Below are positions 32,373 through 41,264 of a stretch of 64,000 nt of DNA, piece after piece (within the stretch, counting starts at the first letter, position 1; each line of letters begins with the position of its first letter). The position numbers and the translations under genes are program-made. The stretch covers positions 2,728,001 to 2,792,000 of the forward strand of contig NZ_CP059987.1 of the NCBI RefSeq assembly GCF_014483895.1, written 5' to 3'. The DNA comes from Protaetiibacter sp. SSC-01. GTDB taxonomy: Bacteria > Actinomycetota > Actinomycetes > Actinomycetales > Microbacteriaceae. The notes below the pieces were generated by a model that did not search any database, had not been told where the DNA came from, and saw nothing but the letters and a program-made list of their open reading frames with translations.

Positions 32373-33302
32373 ATGGACCTCGAGATGGTCGACGTCGACC
32401 TTCGCTCCGCAACCCGATCCCTTCCCCGCACCGACCCGTCGAAGGCGGGGATGCGACGCGCCGCGGCCGTCGCGTTGAAGGTCATGCCCGTGCCCCGCGC
32501 CCGCGGCGTACGCGTGCGCACCTCACGCGAGGGCGGCGCCCGCGTGCGCGTCTACCGCCCACCCGTGCAGCGCACGGATGCCGCCCTCCTCTGGGTGCAC
32601 GGCGGCGGCCTCGTGATCGGCCACCCCCGCCAGGACGAGCGCCTCGCGAGCGGCACGGCCGCCGCTCTCGGCATGACGGTCGTGTCGGCGCACTACCGGC
32701 TCGCGCCCGAGCATCCGTTCCCCGCGGCGCTCGACGACATCCGCGCCGCGTGGGACTGGGTGCAGCGCCACGCCGCCGAGCTCGGTGTCGACCCGGCGCG
32801 CATCGTGATCGGCGGGGAGAGCGCGGGCGGCGGGCTCGCCGCGAGCGTCGTGCAGCTGCTCCATGACGCGGGCGAGCGGCCCCTCGGCCAGTGGCTCTTC
32901 TGCCCCATGCTCGACGACCGCACCGCCGCGCGCACCGAGCTCGACGCGATCGACCACCTCGTGTGGAACAACGTCGCCAACCGCTTCGGATGGACCTCCT
33001 ACCTCGGCCAGGCGCCCGGCGCATCCGTCGTGCCGCCCTACGCGGTCGCCGCCCGCCGCACCGAGCTCACCGGCCTTCCGCCCGCCTGGATCTGCGTCGG
33101 CGACATCGAGCTCTTCCACGACGAAGACGTCGACTACGCCCGCCGACTCGAGCAGGCCGGCGTACCCGTCACGCTCGACGTCACCGCGGGCACCCCGCAC
33201 GGCTTCGAGAACTGGGCGGCCGACACCGCACCCGCGCGGATGCTCGTCACGCGCGCGCAGGCGTGGCTCGGCGAGCTCGCGGGCGTCGAGCCGGGGGTGT
33301 AG
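32373..33302 (+). CDS. HSL-family (alpha/beta) esterase
   Basis: 309 residues. HGGGLVIG oxyanion motif, nucleophile GGESAGGG, Asp in the HDEDVDYA region and His in GTPHGFENW: the full hormone-sensitive-lipase-type triad. Acts on short-chain esters, substrate unknown. ATG 32373 is immediately preceded by an in-frame GTG (32370). Confidence 0.85.
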   Translation: MDLEMVDVDLRSATRSLPRTDPSKAGMRRAAAVALKVMPVPRARGVRVRTSREGGARVRVYRPPVQRTDAALLWVHGGGLVIGHPRQDERLASGTAAALGMTVVSAHYRLAPEHPFPAALDDIRAAWDWVQRHAAELGVDPARIVIGGESAGGGLAASVVQLLHDAGERPLGQWLFCPMLDDRTAARTELDAIDHLVWNNVANRFGWTSYLGQAPGASVVPPYAVAARRTELTGLPPAWICVGDIELFHDEDVDYARRLEQAGVPVTLDVTAGTPHGFENWAADTAPARMLVTRAQAWLGELAGVEPGV

Positions 33303-33348
33303 CGGCGGGGATCGGAGGACGTCGCCGGGCAGAGGCCATCAGCTCGTC

Positions 33349-33388
33349 GGGTTTCGATACGCGCCTTCGGCGCTACTCAACCAGCGGG
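33349..33388. repeat. REP-like element, single copy
   Basis: GGTTTCGATACGCGCC-TTC-GGCGCTACTCAACCAGCGG, in the 120-bp gap between convergent genes. Shares TTTCGAnACGC and GCTACTCAACCAGCG with the element at 58954. Confidence 0.75.
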
Positions 33389-33423
33389 GTAGCCATGTGC
33401 GGTGACGTGGCGGCGCGGCAGAG

Positions 33424-34323
33424 TCAGGCCACGGAGACGAGGGCGGAGAGCGGATGCGCGGGCGCGAGCCGCGCGAGCGCCGCGGCCCCGTCGAGCCCCG
33501 AGCCGTGCGGCGCCTCGAAACGCGCCGTCGGGTGAACCGCGAGCACGGCCTCCTCGAACGCCGCGCGGACGTGCTCACCCCGCAGCACCCCGCCGATCCC
33601 GCTCACGAGCGGCGACACCTCGGCACCCGCGCGCCGCAGCGCCGTGACCGCCGACAGGGCGAGCTCCTCCCCCGCCTCCCGGCAGATACGTGCCGCCACG
33701 GCATCCGTCGAGGCCCTCGCCGCGACCGCCTCCGCGAACCACGCGACGACGCTCACCTTCGCGGGGTCGGACTGCAGCTGCACGTAGGCGTCCTCGAGCT
33801 CATGCCACCGCGCGCGCACCACCTCGGTGAGCGAGGTCGCAGGCCCCCGACCGTCGTGCGCGCGCATGACGGCGTCGAGCGCCTGCCGCCCGACCCAGAA
33901 CCCGCTGCCCGCGTCGCCCATGAGGTAGCCCCACCCGTCGACGCGCGCGACACCCGCGGGGCCGACGGCGAGGATGATCGAGCCCGTGCCGCTCGCGACG
34001 ACGACGCCCGGCAGCTCGCCGAGCGTGCCGAGGTACGAGGTGATGGAGTCGTGCGCGAGCAGAACACGCGCGTCCCACGGGAGCAGCGAACGCAGCTCGC
34101 CAGCGTCATGCTCGACGCTCGTGAGCCCCGAGACGCCGAGGGCGACCACATCGATACGCACAGAACCGGCGACCTGACGTGCGGCATCCGCGAGCTGCGG
34201 CAGCAGCGGCTGGTCGGTGCGCACCCCCGGGAGCACGCGCTCGACCGGCTCGGCGCCGGGACGCTCGAGACGCAACTTGATGCCCGTCTGCCCCGCGTCG
34301 ACCGCGAGCAGCACCTCGTCCAC
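33424..34323 (-). CDS. BadF/BadG/BcrA-type sugar kinase
   Basis: 299 residues. Phosphate-1 motif AVDAGQTGIKLRL, GVSGLTSVEH, ASGTGSIILAVG, GWGYLMGDAGSGFW and GGVLRG follow the N-acetylglucosamine-kinase-like branch of the ASKHA fold. As the last gene of the mannoside operon it probably phosphorylates the liberated sugar. GTG 34323 is preceded by GGGAAGGG. Confidence 0.8.
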   Translation of the reverse strand: MDEVLLAVDAGQTGIKLRLERPGAEPVERVLPGVRTDQPLLPQLADAARQVAGSVRIDVVALGVSGLTSVEHDAGELRSLLPWDARVLLAHDSITSYLGTLGELPGVVVASGTGSIILAVGPAGVARVDGWGYLMGDAGSGFWVGRQALDAVMRAHDGRGPATSLTEVVRARWHELEDAYVQLQSDPAKVSVVAWFAEAVAARASTDAVAARICREAGEELALSAVTALRRAGAEVSPLVSGIGGVLRGEHVRAAFEEAVLAVHPTARFEAPHGSGLDGAAALARLAPAHPLSALVSVA

Positions 34324-34339
34324 AGCTACCCTTCCCGGT

Positions 34340-35398
34340 CTATCCGCGCGCACTCCAGTCGCGGTAGCGGGCCGCCATGAGCTCGCCCGCCGGCTTACCG
34401 AACGGGCAGTAGTCGTCGTTCGCCACCGCGTCCTGCTCAGGGTACAAGCGGGCCGGCCAGTCCCACAGCATGAGCCCGCGCACCCAGGGCCGCGCGCGCA
34501 CGGCGTCGAACATCGCCTCGTAGTAGCTCAGCTGCTCCTCGCCGGACGGCGCCCCCGGCAGCGTCCAGTCATTGGGCCGCGCCGCCGAACCGGTGCGCGA
34601 GGGGCAGCCCGCCTCCATGAAGAAGAACGGCTTGCCGGATGCCTCGACGACCGCCTCGATGCGGTCGAGCTGCGCCTCCCACCCGTCGATCGGGTAGTAG
34701 CCGCTCGACGAGATGACGTCGACGGCGTCCCACCAGGTGATGCGATGCTCCTGGTACTTGTCGCAGTTGTAGGTGACGAGCCCCGAGTACACCGCGCGCA
34801 CCTCGGCGATGAGCGCGCGCCACTCGGCCTCCCGCGAGTCGGCCCGCACCATCTCGCATCCGACGCACAGCATCGCGCAGCCCTCGGCCTCGGCGATGCG
34901 CGCCGCGTGCAGGATGAACCGCCGGTACGACGCGAACCACTCCGTCCAGCTCGGCTCGCCCGGAACGTCCCAGTCGAAGAAGCCGATGTGCGCGCGCCAC
35001 GTGCCGTCGGCGACGTTGACGACGGGCTTGAGGCACACCCGCAGCCCGAGCGCGTGGGCCGCGCGGATCGCGCCGACGATCTCGTCGTAGCCCACCTGCG
35101 GCCCGTCGTCGAACGGGATGTCGGTCGAGAAAGCCGTCGCCTGCTCCGCGGCGTAGGCGAGCGCCGTCCACGTCACACCGTGCTGGGCCATGAGCCGCAT
35201 CGAGTCGGCCGCCTCGGGCGTCGCCCACGTGCCGCGCGTGCCGACCCAGCCCCACGTCATGCCGCACACGGGGTCGCCGGGGATGCGCGGCACGTCCGCG
35301 TCGCCGGCCTCGGCCCCGCTCGTCGCTCCCGCGCTCGCCATGTCGGTGCCCATCGCTGCCCCGCCCATCGCCGCCCCGCTCATCGCTCCCCCGCTCAC
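34340..35398 (-). CDS. GH113-like glycoside hydrolase (beta-mannanase/mannosidase type)
   Basis: 352 residues, predicted TIM barrel, no signal peptide. VGCEMVRAD (E182) and FFFMEAGCPS (E262) fit the acid/base and nucleophile glutamates of GH113; SSSGYYP lies between them. Residues 1-40 are Met/Gly/Ala repeats (SGAAMGGAAMG), so a later start is possible, but ATG 35398 overlaps the GH2 stop by 4 nt. Cytoplasmic, so it acts on imported oligosaccharides. Confidence 0.7.
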   Translation of the reverse strand: MSGGAMSGAAMGGAAMGTDMASAGATSGAEAGDADVPRIPGDPVCGMTWGWVGTRGTWATPEAADSMRLMAQHGVTWTALAYAAEQATAFSTDIPFDDGPQVGYDEIVGAIRAAHALGLRVCLKPVVNVADGTWRAHIGFFDWDVPGEPSWTEWFASYRRFILHAARIAEAEGCAMLCVGCEMVRADSREAEWRALIAEVRAVYSGLVTYNCDKYQEHRITWWDAVDVISSSGYYPIDGWEAQLDRIEAVVEASGKPFFFMEAGCPSRTGSAARPNDWTLPGAPSGEEQLSYYEAMFDAVRARPWVRGLMLWDWPARLYPEQDAVANDDYCPFGKPAGELMAARYRDWSARG

Positions 35399-37971
35399 CG
35401 GGCCACCAGCTCGTTGCCCGTGCGCAGCACGCGCGGATCGGCGAACGCGGATGCCGCGGCCGCCCCCGCGCCCCGCACGCGGAAGGTGTGCGCCTCGCCT
35501 GGCAGCAGCGTCACGAGTCCCGAGTCGACCGTCGCATCCGGGTGCACCTTGTCGACGAGCAGCGTCACGTCGCGCAGGAGCGTCTCGGCCGCGACCGTCA
35601 CGAGCACCTCGTCGCCACCAGATCCGGCCCCCTCAGCGCCCGCGGCGCCGCCCCCGATAGCGCCGCCGTCGGCACTCCCGTCGGCAACGGATGCCGTGGT
35701 CACCTCGAACCGCGCGGCCGGCAGCGCCGACTCCCGCGGCCGGGCGCCGAAAGAGAGCCCCCGCACGCCGTCGAGCGAGGCGACGAGCAGCTCGCCGGAG
35801 GGGTCGCCGAACGCGGCCACGGCATCCGGGACCTCGACGGTCGCGCTCGACCACGGCGCGACCGACACCGGCACCGAGGCCTCGGCGAGCACCGCGCCGT
35901 CGTAGCCGCGGCGCGCGATCACGAGCGAGCCCTCCCACGCCTTCGCGGTGTCGTTGCCGAGCACCGCCGCGAGCGCCCGGAGACCGGCGCCGGCGCGCGG
36001 CTGGATCGTCACGACCCGCGGCGCGAAGGCGTTCTTGAGCGCGAAGTAGAGCGGCTTCTCACGCCCGTCGCCGTCGATCGCGGCCCACGAGGTGACCGGC
36101 CAGCAGTCGTTGAGCTGCCAGACGACGGCACCCGAGGTGCGCGGCGCGTGCGAGCGGAAGTGGTCGAGCGCGAACCCGACGGCGTTCGCCTGGTTGAGCT
36201 GCATCGCCCAGTGCCAGGCGTCCATGTCGCGCGGCACGCGGTAGTGCGGCAGCAGCCCGTCGACGAGCTTCTGGTTGCCCTCGATCGCCTTCTGGTGAAC
36301 GAGCATGCCGGGCGACTCCGGGGTGAGCGGGTCGTCGGTGAGCGCGCGCGTGAGGGTCGTCCAGGCGGGCGGGCCCTGCCATCCGAACTCCGCGACGAAG
36401 CGCGGGGCGTGCTCGCGGTAGGTCTCCCACCCCCGCCGGTTCCACTGCTCCCACAGGTGCGTCGAGCCGTTCGTCTCGTCGTTCGGATGCCGCTCGCGGT
36501 CGGGGCTGAACGGGCTACCCGGCGCGTAGGGCACGTGCGGCGCGAGCTCGGCGACGACCGCCGGCAGCACGTCGTAGTAGTACAGCTCGCCCCACGTCGC
36601 ACCGTCGAGCCGGGTCTGCCAGCCCCAGTCGACGCGCCCCCACAGGTTCTCGTTGTTGCCCGTGAGCAGCGCGAGCGAAGCGCGGTGGGCGATGCGCGCG
36701 ACGTTGTCGCGGGCCTCCGCCTCGACCTCCGAGCGGATGGGCTCCTCCTCCGGGTAGGCGGCGCACGCGAAGAGGAAGTCCTGCCACGTGAGCAGGCCCA
36801 GCTCGTCGGCGAGGTCGTAGAACGCGTCGTCCTCGTAGATGCCGCCGCCCCACACGCGCACGAGGTTGACGCCTGCCGCGGCCGCCTGGCGCAGGCGCCG
36901 CTCGTAGCGGGCGCGGTCGACGCGCGAGAAGAGGGCGTCATCGGGGATCCAGTTGACGCCCTTGACCCAGACGGGGCGTTCGTTGACGACGAGCTGGAAG
37001 GGTCGTCCGTCGGCGTCGGGCTCGGTGTCCCAGCGGAGGGTGCGGAAGCCGACGCGACGCGAGGTCGCGTCGAGCTCGTCGAGCGGCTCGCCGCCGTCCG
37101 CCCGGCGCAGCCGCACCGCGACGTCGTACAGCGGCTGGGCGCCGTGTCCCGCGGGCCACCAGCGCTCGACCGCGTCGAGCTCCACCCGCAGCGACGCCTC
37201 CGTCGCCCCCGGCGCGATCGCCTCCCGCGCGACCGCGACCCCGCCGTCCGGCAGCGCGACCTCGAGCTCGATCTCGAGCGCCGCGTCCGCGCCCGCCACC
37301 CGCGCGACCGACACCTCGGCCGTGACGACGCCGCCGTCGCCGACCGCCGCGGCCGCGACGCGCGCATCCGCGATGCGTGCTGTCGACCAGGCCTCGAGCC
37401 GCACCGAGCGCCAGACGCCGCTCGTGAACGTCGCGATGCCCCAGTCCCAGCCGAAGTTGCACGCCGACTTGCGGATCGCTTCGAACGGCATCGGGTAGGG
37501 CCGCGGTCGCGGGCCGAGCGCGAGACTCTGCTCGTTCGCGTAGCGCACGGGGCTGCGGAACCGGATGCGCAGCTCACTGCCGCCGGCACGCACGAGCCCC
37601 GTCACGTCGAAGCGGTAGCGCCGGTGCTGGTTCGCCGTCTCGCCGAGCACGCGCCCGTCGAGCGTGACCGTCGCGACCGTGTCGAGCCCGTCGAACGCGA
37701 GCTCGAGCCGGTCGGCCGCGAGCTCGGCATCCGTCGCCTCGAGCCGCAGTGCGTACTCCCAGTCGACGAGTCCGATCCACGCGAGCGCCGACTCGTTGTC
37801 GTCGAGGTAGGGATCGGGGATGAGGCCCGCGTCGAGGAGCGCCTGGTGCACGACGCCCGGCACGACCGCCGGCACACCGGCATCCGCCAGTCGCGCATCG
37901 ACGAGCGCCTCCGGCACGGGCCCACCCGCCGCGCGCACCGTCCACCCGGCGTGCAGCTCGCGCGCCGTCAC
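35395..37971 (-). CDS. GH2 beta-mannosidase
   Basis: 858 residues, intracellular. N-terminal sandwich with WIGLVDWEYALRL and PYPMPFEAIRKSACNFGWDWG, a beta-mannosidase signature. The catalytic barrel has TGNNENLWG (acid/base Glu after Asn) and RFVAEFGWQGPPAW (nucleophile Glu). Removes terminal beta-mannosyl residues. GTG start overlaps the permease stop. Confidence 0.92.
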   Translation of the reverse strand: MTARELHAGWTVRAAGGPVPEALVDARLADAGVPAVVPGVVHQALLDAGLIPDPYLDDNESALAWIGLVDWEYALRLEATDAELAADRLELAFDGLDTVATVTLDGRVLGETANQHRRYRFDVTGLVRAGGSELRIRFRSPVRYANEQSLALGPRPRPYPMPFEAIRKSACNFGWDWGIATFTSGVWRSVRLEAWSTARIADARVAAAAVGDGGVVTAEVSVARVAGADAALEIELEVALPDGGVAVAREAIAPGATEASLRVELDAVERWWPAGHGAQPLYDVAVRLRRADGGEPLDELDATSRRVGFRTLRWDTEPDADGRPFQLVVNERPVWVKGVNWIPDDALFSRVDRARYERRLRQAAAAGVNLVRVWGGGIYEDDAFYDLADELGLLTWQDFLFACAAYPEEEPIRSEVEAEARDNVARIAHRASLALLTGNNENLWGRVDWGWQTRLDGATWGELYYYDVLPAVVAELAPHVPYAPGSPFSPDRERHPNDETNGSTHLWEQWNRRGWETYREHAPRFVAEFGWQGPPAWTTLTRALTDDPLTPESPGMLVHQKAIEGNQKLVDGLLPHYRVPRDMDAWHWAMQLNQANAVGFALDHFRSHAPRTSGAVVWQLNDCWPVTSWAAIDGDGREKPLYFALKNAFAPRVVTIQPRAGAGLRALAAVLGNDTAKAWEGSLVIARRGYDGAVLAEASVPVSVAPWSSATVEVPDAVAAFGDPSGELLVASLDGVRGLSFGARPRESALPAARFEVTTASVADGSADGGAIGGGAAGAEGAGSGGDEVLVTVAAETLLRDVTLLVDKVHPDATVDSGLVTLLPGEAHTFRVRGAGAAAASAFADPRVLRTGNELVAR

Positions 37972-38816
37972 TTGACCGCCCCCGTCGCGAGACCGCGGTA
38001 GATGAAGCGCTGCAGCAGCACGAACGCGATGAGCGTCGGCACGATCACGAGCACGGTGCCCGCCGCGATCGTCTCCCAGTGGGCGCCGAACGGACCCTTG
38101 AACCGGAACAGCGAGGTGGAGATCACGCCCTCCGACGGCCAGTAGAGGAACGGGAGGTAGAACTCGTTGTAGATGGCGATGCCCTTCACGATGACGACCG
38201 TCGCGATCGCCGGCCGCAGGAGCGGCAGGATCACGCGCCAGTAGATGGTCCAGCGGTTGGCGCCGTCGAGCATCGCGGCCTCGTCGATGGAGGTCGGGAT
38301 CGACTGCATGAACTGGATGAAGATGTAGATGGAGACGATGTCGGTCCCCATGAACAGCAGGATGAGCGCCGCCATCGAGTTGTAGAGGCCGAGCCCGTTG
38401 ATGATCTGGAAGGTCGCGACCTGGCTCGTGACCCCCGGGATGAGCGTCGCGATGAGGAACAGGGCGACGACGAGCCTCTTGCCGCGGAACTGGAACCTGT
38501 CGATCGCGTAGGCCGCCATGGTGCCGATGACGATCGTTCCCGCGAGCGAGAAGAGCAGGATGATCGTCGTGTTGAGGAAGCCCTCGACCATGCCGCCCTT
38601 GTTGAACGCCTCGATGTAGTTGTCGAGGTTGAACCAGTTGGCCGGCAGGTCGAACGGGCCCGTCTGCCCGAACTCGCTCGACGTCTTGAAGCTCGCGATG
38701 AAGAGCACCGACAGCGGGATGAGCGTCACGAGCGCGCCGATGACGAGCGAGACGTACTTGACGGTTCCGGACGCCGCGGCCGCCGCCCGGTACCGCGTGG
38801 GGTGGGTCGTGATCAT
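37968..38816 (-). CDS. Sugar ABC permease, MalG-type
   Basis: 282 residues, six helices. The EAA loop is SIDEAAMLDGANRWTIYWRVILPLLRPAIATV. CUT1-family inner-membrane subunit; overlaps both neighbours by 4 nt. Imports oligosaccharides, by context manno-oligosaccharides. Confidence 0.92.
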   Translation of the reverse strand: MITTHPTRYRAAAAASGTVKYVSLVIGALVTLIPLSVLFIASFKTSSEFGQTGPFDLPANWFNLDNYIEAFNKGGMVEGFLNTTIILLFSLAGTIVIGTMAAYAIDRFQFRGKRLVVALFLIATLIPGVTSQVATFQIINGLGLYNSMAALILLFMGTDIVSIYIFIQFMQSIPTSIDEAAMLDGANRWTIYWRVILPLLRPAIATVVIVKGIAIYNEFYLPFLYWPSEGVISTSLFRFKGPFGAHWETIAAGTVLVIVPTLIAFVLLQRFIYRGLATGAVK

Positions 38817-39757
38817 GTGAGGTCGACCTTCTCGTCGGGGAAGAGCTTGCGCTGCACGAACGTGACGACGAGCACGATCGCGAGCAGCACGATGGCCATG
38901 GCCGAGGCGAGCCCGACCTGCCGGAAGTTGAACGCCGTCTGCAGCGTCTGGATGACGAACGTCGAGGTGCCGTTGGCGCCGCCCGTCATGATGAACGGGA
39001 TCTCGAACACCGAGAGACTGCCGGCGATCGCGAGGATGAAGCTCAGCCCGATGATGCGCCGGATGCCGGGGAAGGTGAGCGCCCAGAACTGCTGCCAGCG
39101 GTTGGCGCCGTCGATCTCGGCGGCCTCGTAGAGCTCGCCGGGGATCGACTGGATCGCTCCGAGGAACAGCACGAAGTTGAGCCCCGTGTAGCGCCACACG
39201 CTCGTCGCGGCGAGCGAGTAGTTGGCGATCGCGGGATCGCCGAGCCACTTGGGCGGGTCGGCGAGCCCGAACCACCCGAGCACGGTGTCGAGCGTGCCGC
39301 CCGGCTGGAACAGGTAGAGGAACACGAACCCGATCGCGACGCCGTTGATGAGGTACGGGAAGAACAGGATGCCGCGGAACAGGTTCGAGAACCGCGTGCG
39401 GTAGCTCAGCAGCGCCGCGAAGTAGAGAGCGATCCCCATCTGCAGGAACGAGCCCGCGAAGTAGTAGAGGCTCACGCCGAAGACGGCGAAGATCTGCGGG
39501 TTGGTGAACACCTCGACGTAGTTGTCGACGCCGACGAACTCCTTCTCGAGGTCGAGGCCGTCCCAGTCGGTGAGCGAGTACCAGAGCATGTTCGCGGCCG
39601 GCAGATAGGTGAGCAGCAGGAGCAGCCCGACCGCCGCGAGGAGGAACAGGTAGGGCGTGAGACGGGCCACGGCCCCCCGCCCGGCGGGGACCCCGGAGGG
39701 CCCCCGCCGGCCGCGACGCCGAGGCGTGCGGGGAGGTGTGCTGGTGATCGCGACCAT
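38813..39757 (-). CDS. Sugar ABC permease, MalF-type
   Basis: 314 residues. A basic N-terminus (PRTPRRRGRRG), six helices, EAA loop ELYEAAEIDGANRWQQFWALTFPGIRRIIG. The ATG shares one base with the binding-protein stop (TGATG). No ATPase gene is present in the locus, so a shared MsiK-like ATPase encoded elsewhere is likely, as is common in actinobacteria. Confidence 0.92.
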   Translation of the reverse strand: MVAITSTPPRTPRRRGRRGPSGVPAGRGAVARLTPYLFLLAAVGLLLLLTYLPAANMLWYSLTDWDGLDLEKEFVGVDNYVEVFTNPQIFAVFGVSLYYFAGSFLQMGIALYFAALLSYRTRFSNLFRGILFFPYLINGVAIGFVFLYLFQPGGTLDTVLGWFGLADPPKWLGDPAIANYSLAATSVWRYTGLNFVLFLGAIQSIPGELYEAAEIDGANRWQQFWALTFPGIRRIIGLSFILAIAGSLSVFEIPFIMTGGANGTSTFVIQTLQTAFNFRQVGLASAMAIVLLAIVLVVTFVQRKLFPDEKVDLT

Positions 39758-41079
39758 CAGCCCTGCTCGGCGCGCGACTCCGCCCACCGCGCGTTGAGTT
39801 CCGCGATGTACGAGTCGAAGTCGCCGTCGGCGGCACCGCGCGCGATGTCGACGAGCTTCTGCCGGTAGATGTTGCCCCAGATGTCGATCTGGGCGCCGTC
39901 GGCGATGCTGTTGAACAGCGCCTCCTCGCCCTCGGGCGCGGGGGTGAGCTCGATGAGCTCGACGCCCTCCTCGGCGAGGCCCCCGAGGTTGTCGGGCAGC
40001 TCCTTCGACAGCAGCGGCGACACCATGCCCTGCGTGTCGGTGAACCCGGAGTCCTCGATGAGGAAGTCCATCCACGCCTTCGCGGCGGCCTTCACCTTCG
40101 AGTTCTTGTTGATGCCGAGGTTGTAGTCGCCGCCGACGACCGCGTACTGCGTGCCGTCGGGGGCTGTGGCCGGGAAGGTCATGTAGCCGACGACCTCGGG
40201 GTCGATGCCGTTGTCGCTCGCGGCGGCCTGCATCTGCGAGATCGCCCACGAGCCGAGCGCCATCGTCGCGATCTTGCCGGTCGCGAAGTCGACCTTCGAC
40301 TGCTCCCAGTTCGTCGTGAGCGGGTCGGCCTCGGTGTAGCCGTCGGCGACGAGGTCGTAGATGAGCTTGTCGATCGTGTAGATGTCGCTGCCCGGGGTCC
40401 AGGGCTCGTCGTCCTTCGTCATGGCGTTCTGCGCATCCGGGTCTCCCGTGATGGCGCCGATGTTGCTCGACCACTGGCTGAGCGGCCATCCGTCCTTGTA
40501 GTTCGTGTAGTACGGGATGGCGTCGGTCGAGTCCTGGATGGCCTTCATCGCAGCGAGGAAGTCCTCGGGGGTCTTCGGCACCTCGGTGACGCCGGCGGCC
40601 TCGAAGACGTCCTTGTTGTAGATGAGGCCGTTGGCGTTGCCGCCGAGCGCGATGCCGTACTGCACGCCCTCGTAGCTCTTCGGCGCGAGGAAGCGGTAGT
40701 CGGCCGCGAGGTCGTCGGTCTCGCCGAGCGGCTCGAAGAAGTCCGCGAACTGGTCGGGCAGCACGCTGTTCGGGATGCCGAGCACGTCGCCGTAGTTCGT
40801 GGTGGAGAGGCGCGTGCGCAGCTCGCCCTCGTAGTCGGTGATGCCCTCGAACGTGACCGTCGCATCCGGGTACTTCTCGTGGAACTGGGCTGCGTACTCC
40901 TCGAAGGTGCCGTCCTGGATGAGGTCGGTGCGCCAGGTGACGAAGGTCACCTCGCCCTTCACGTCGCCGTCGATGGTGTTGTTCGCGTCGTCGCCTCCGC
41001 CGCTCGAGCACGACGTGAGCAGCAGTGCCGCCGTCGCCGCGCCCGCGACAAGGCCGATGATCGCCTTGCGTGATGCCAT
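39757..41079 (-). CDS. Sugar-binding lipoprotein of ABC transporter
   Basis: 440 residues. Signal peptide and lipobox LLTSC (Cys24), a Gly/Asp linker, then a CUT1 extracellular solute-binding fold (VTFVTWRTDL, QFHEKYPDATVTFEGI). First gene of a six-gene operon with the permeases, GH2, GH113 and kinase. AAGGGAG precedes ATG 41079. A hairpin leader and two LacI-type operators lie upstream. Confidence 0.92.
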   Translation of the reverse strand: MASRKAIIGLVAGAATAALLLTSCSSGGGDDANNTIDGDVKGEVTFVTWRTDLIQDGTFEEYAAQFHEKYPDATVTFEGITDYEGELRTRLSTTNYGDVLGIPNSVLPDQFADFFEPLGETDDLAADYRFLAPKSYEGVQYGIALGGNANGLIYNKDVFEAAGVTEVPKTPEDFLAAMKAIQDSTDAIPYYTNYKDGWPLSQWSSNIGAITGDPDAQNAMTKDDEPWTPGSDIYTIDKLIYDLVADGYTEADPLTTNWEQSKVDFATGKIATMALGSWAISQMQAAASDNGIDPEVVGYMTFPATAPDGTQYAVVGGDYNLGINKNSKVKAAAKAWMDFLIEDSGFTDTQGMVSPLLSKELPDNLGGLAEEGVELIELTPAPEGEEALFNSIADGAQIDIWGNIYRQKLVDIARGAADGDFDSYIAELNARWAESRAEQG

Positions 41080-41111
41080 GCGAATACTCCCTTGTATCGG
41101 ACCCCGTGGTG

Positions 41112-41142
41112 CATCGACGCGAGGGGGGATCCCGCGTCGATG
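41112..41142 (-). promoter_or_regulatory. Leader hairpin of the mannoside operon
   Basis: CATCGACGCG (41112-41121) and CGCGTCGATG (41133-41142) form a perfect 10-bp stem with an 11-nt loop in the 5' leader, between the operators and the ribosome-binding site. Confidence 0.5.
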
Positions 41143-41166
41143 GGGGATGCTCGGGAGCGTATAAAC

Positions 41167-41192
41167 TAAAGCGCTTTAAGTAAAGCGCTTTA
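41167..41192. promoter_or_regulatory. Two LacI-family operators
   Basis: Two identical perfect palindromes TAAAGCGCTTTA (41167-41178, 41181-41192), centres 14 bp apart, in an AT-rich promoter upstream of the binding-protein gene. The central CG and AAAGCGCTTT form fit LacI/GalR regulators, and a LacI gene is next door. Confidence 0.9.
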
Positions 41193-41205
41193 TCGATCCG
41201 TTACC

Positions 41206-41264
41206 CTGACCGGTCGGCTTCTGGCCCTATCCGAGCGATTTGGGGCCAGAAACCGACCGGTCAG
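41206..41264 (-). terminator. Terminator of the LacI gene
   Basis: 22-nt arms (41206-41227, 41243-41264) pair with one mismatch around a 15-nt loop; the LacI stop codon lies in the arm. It separates the regulator transcript from the operator region downstream. Confidence 0.75.
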
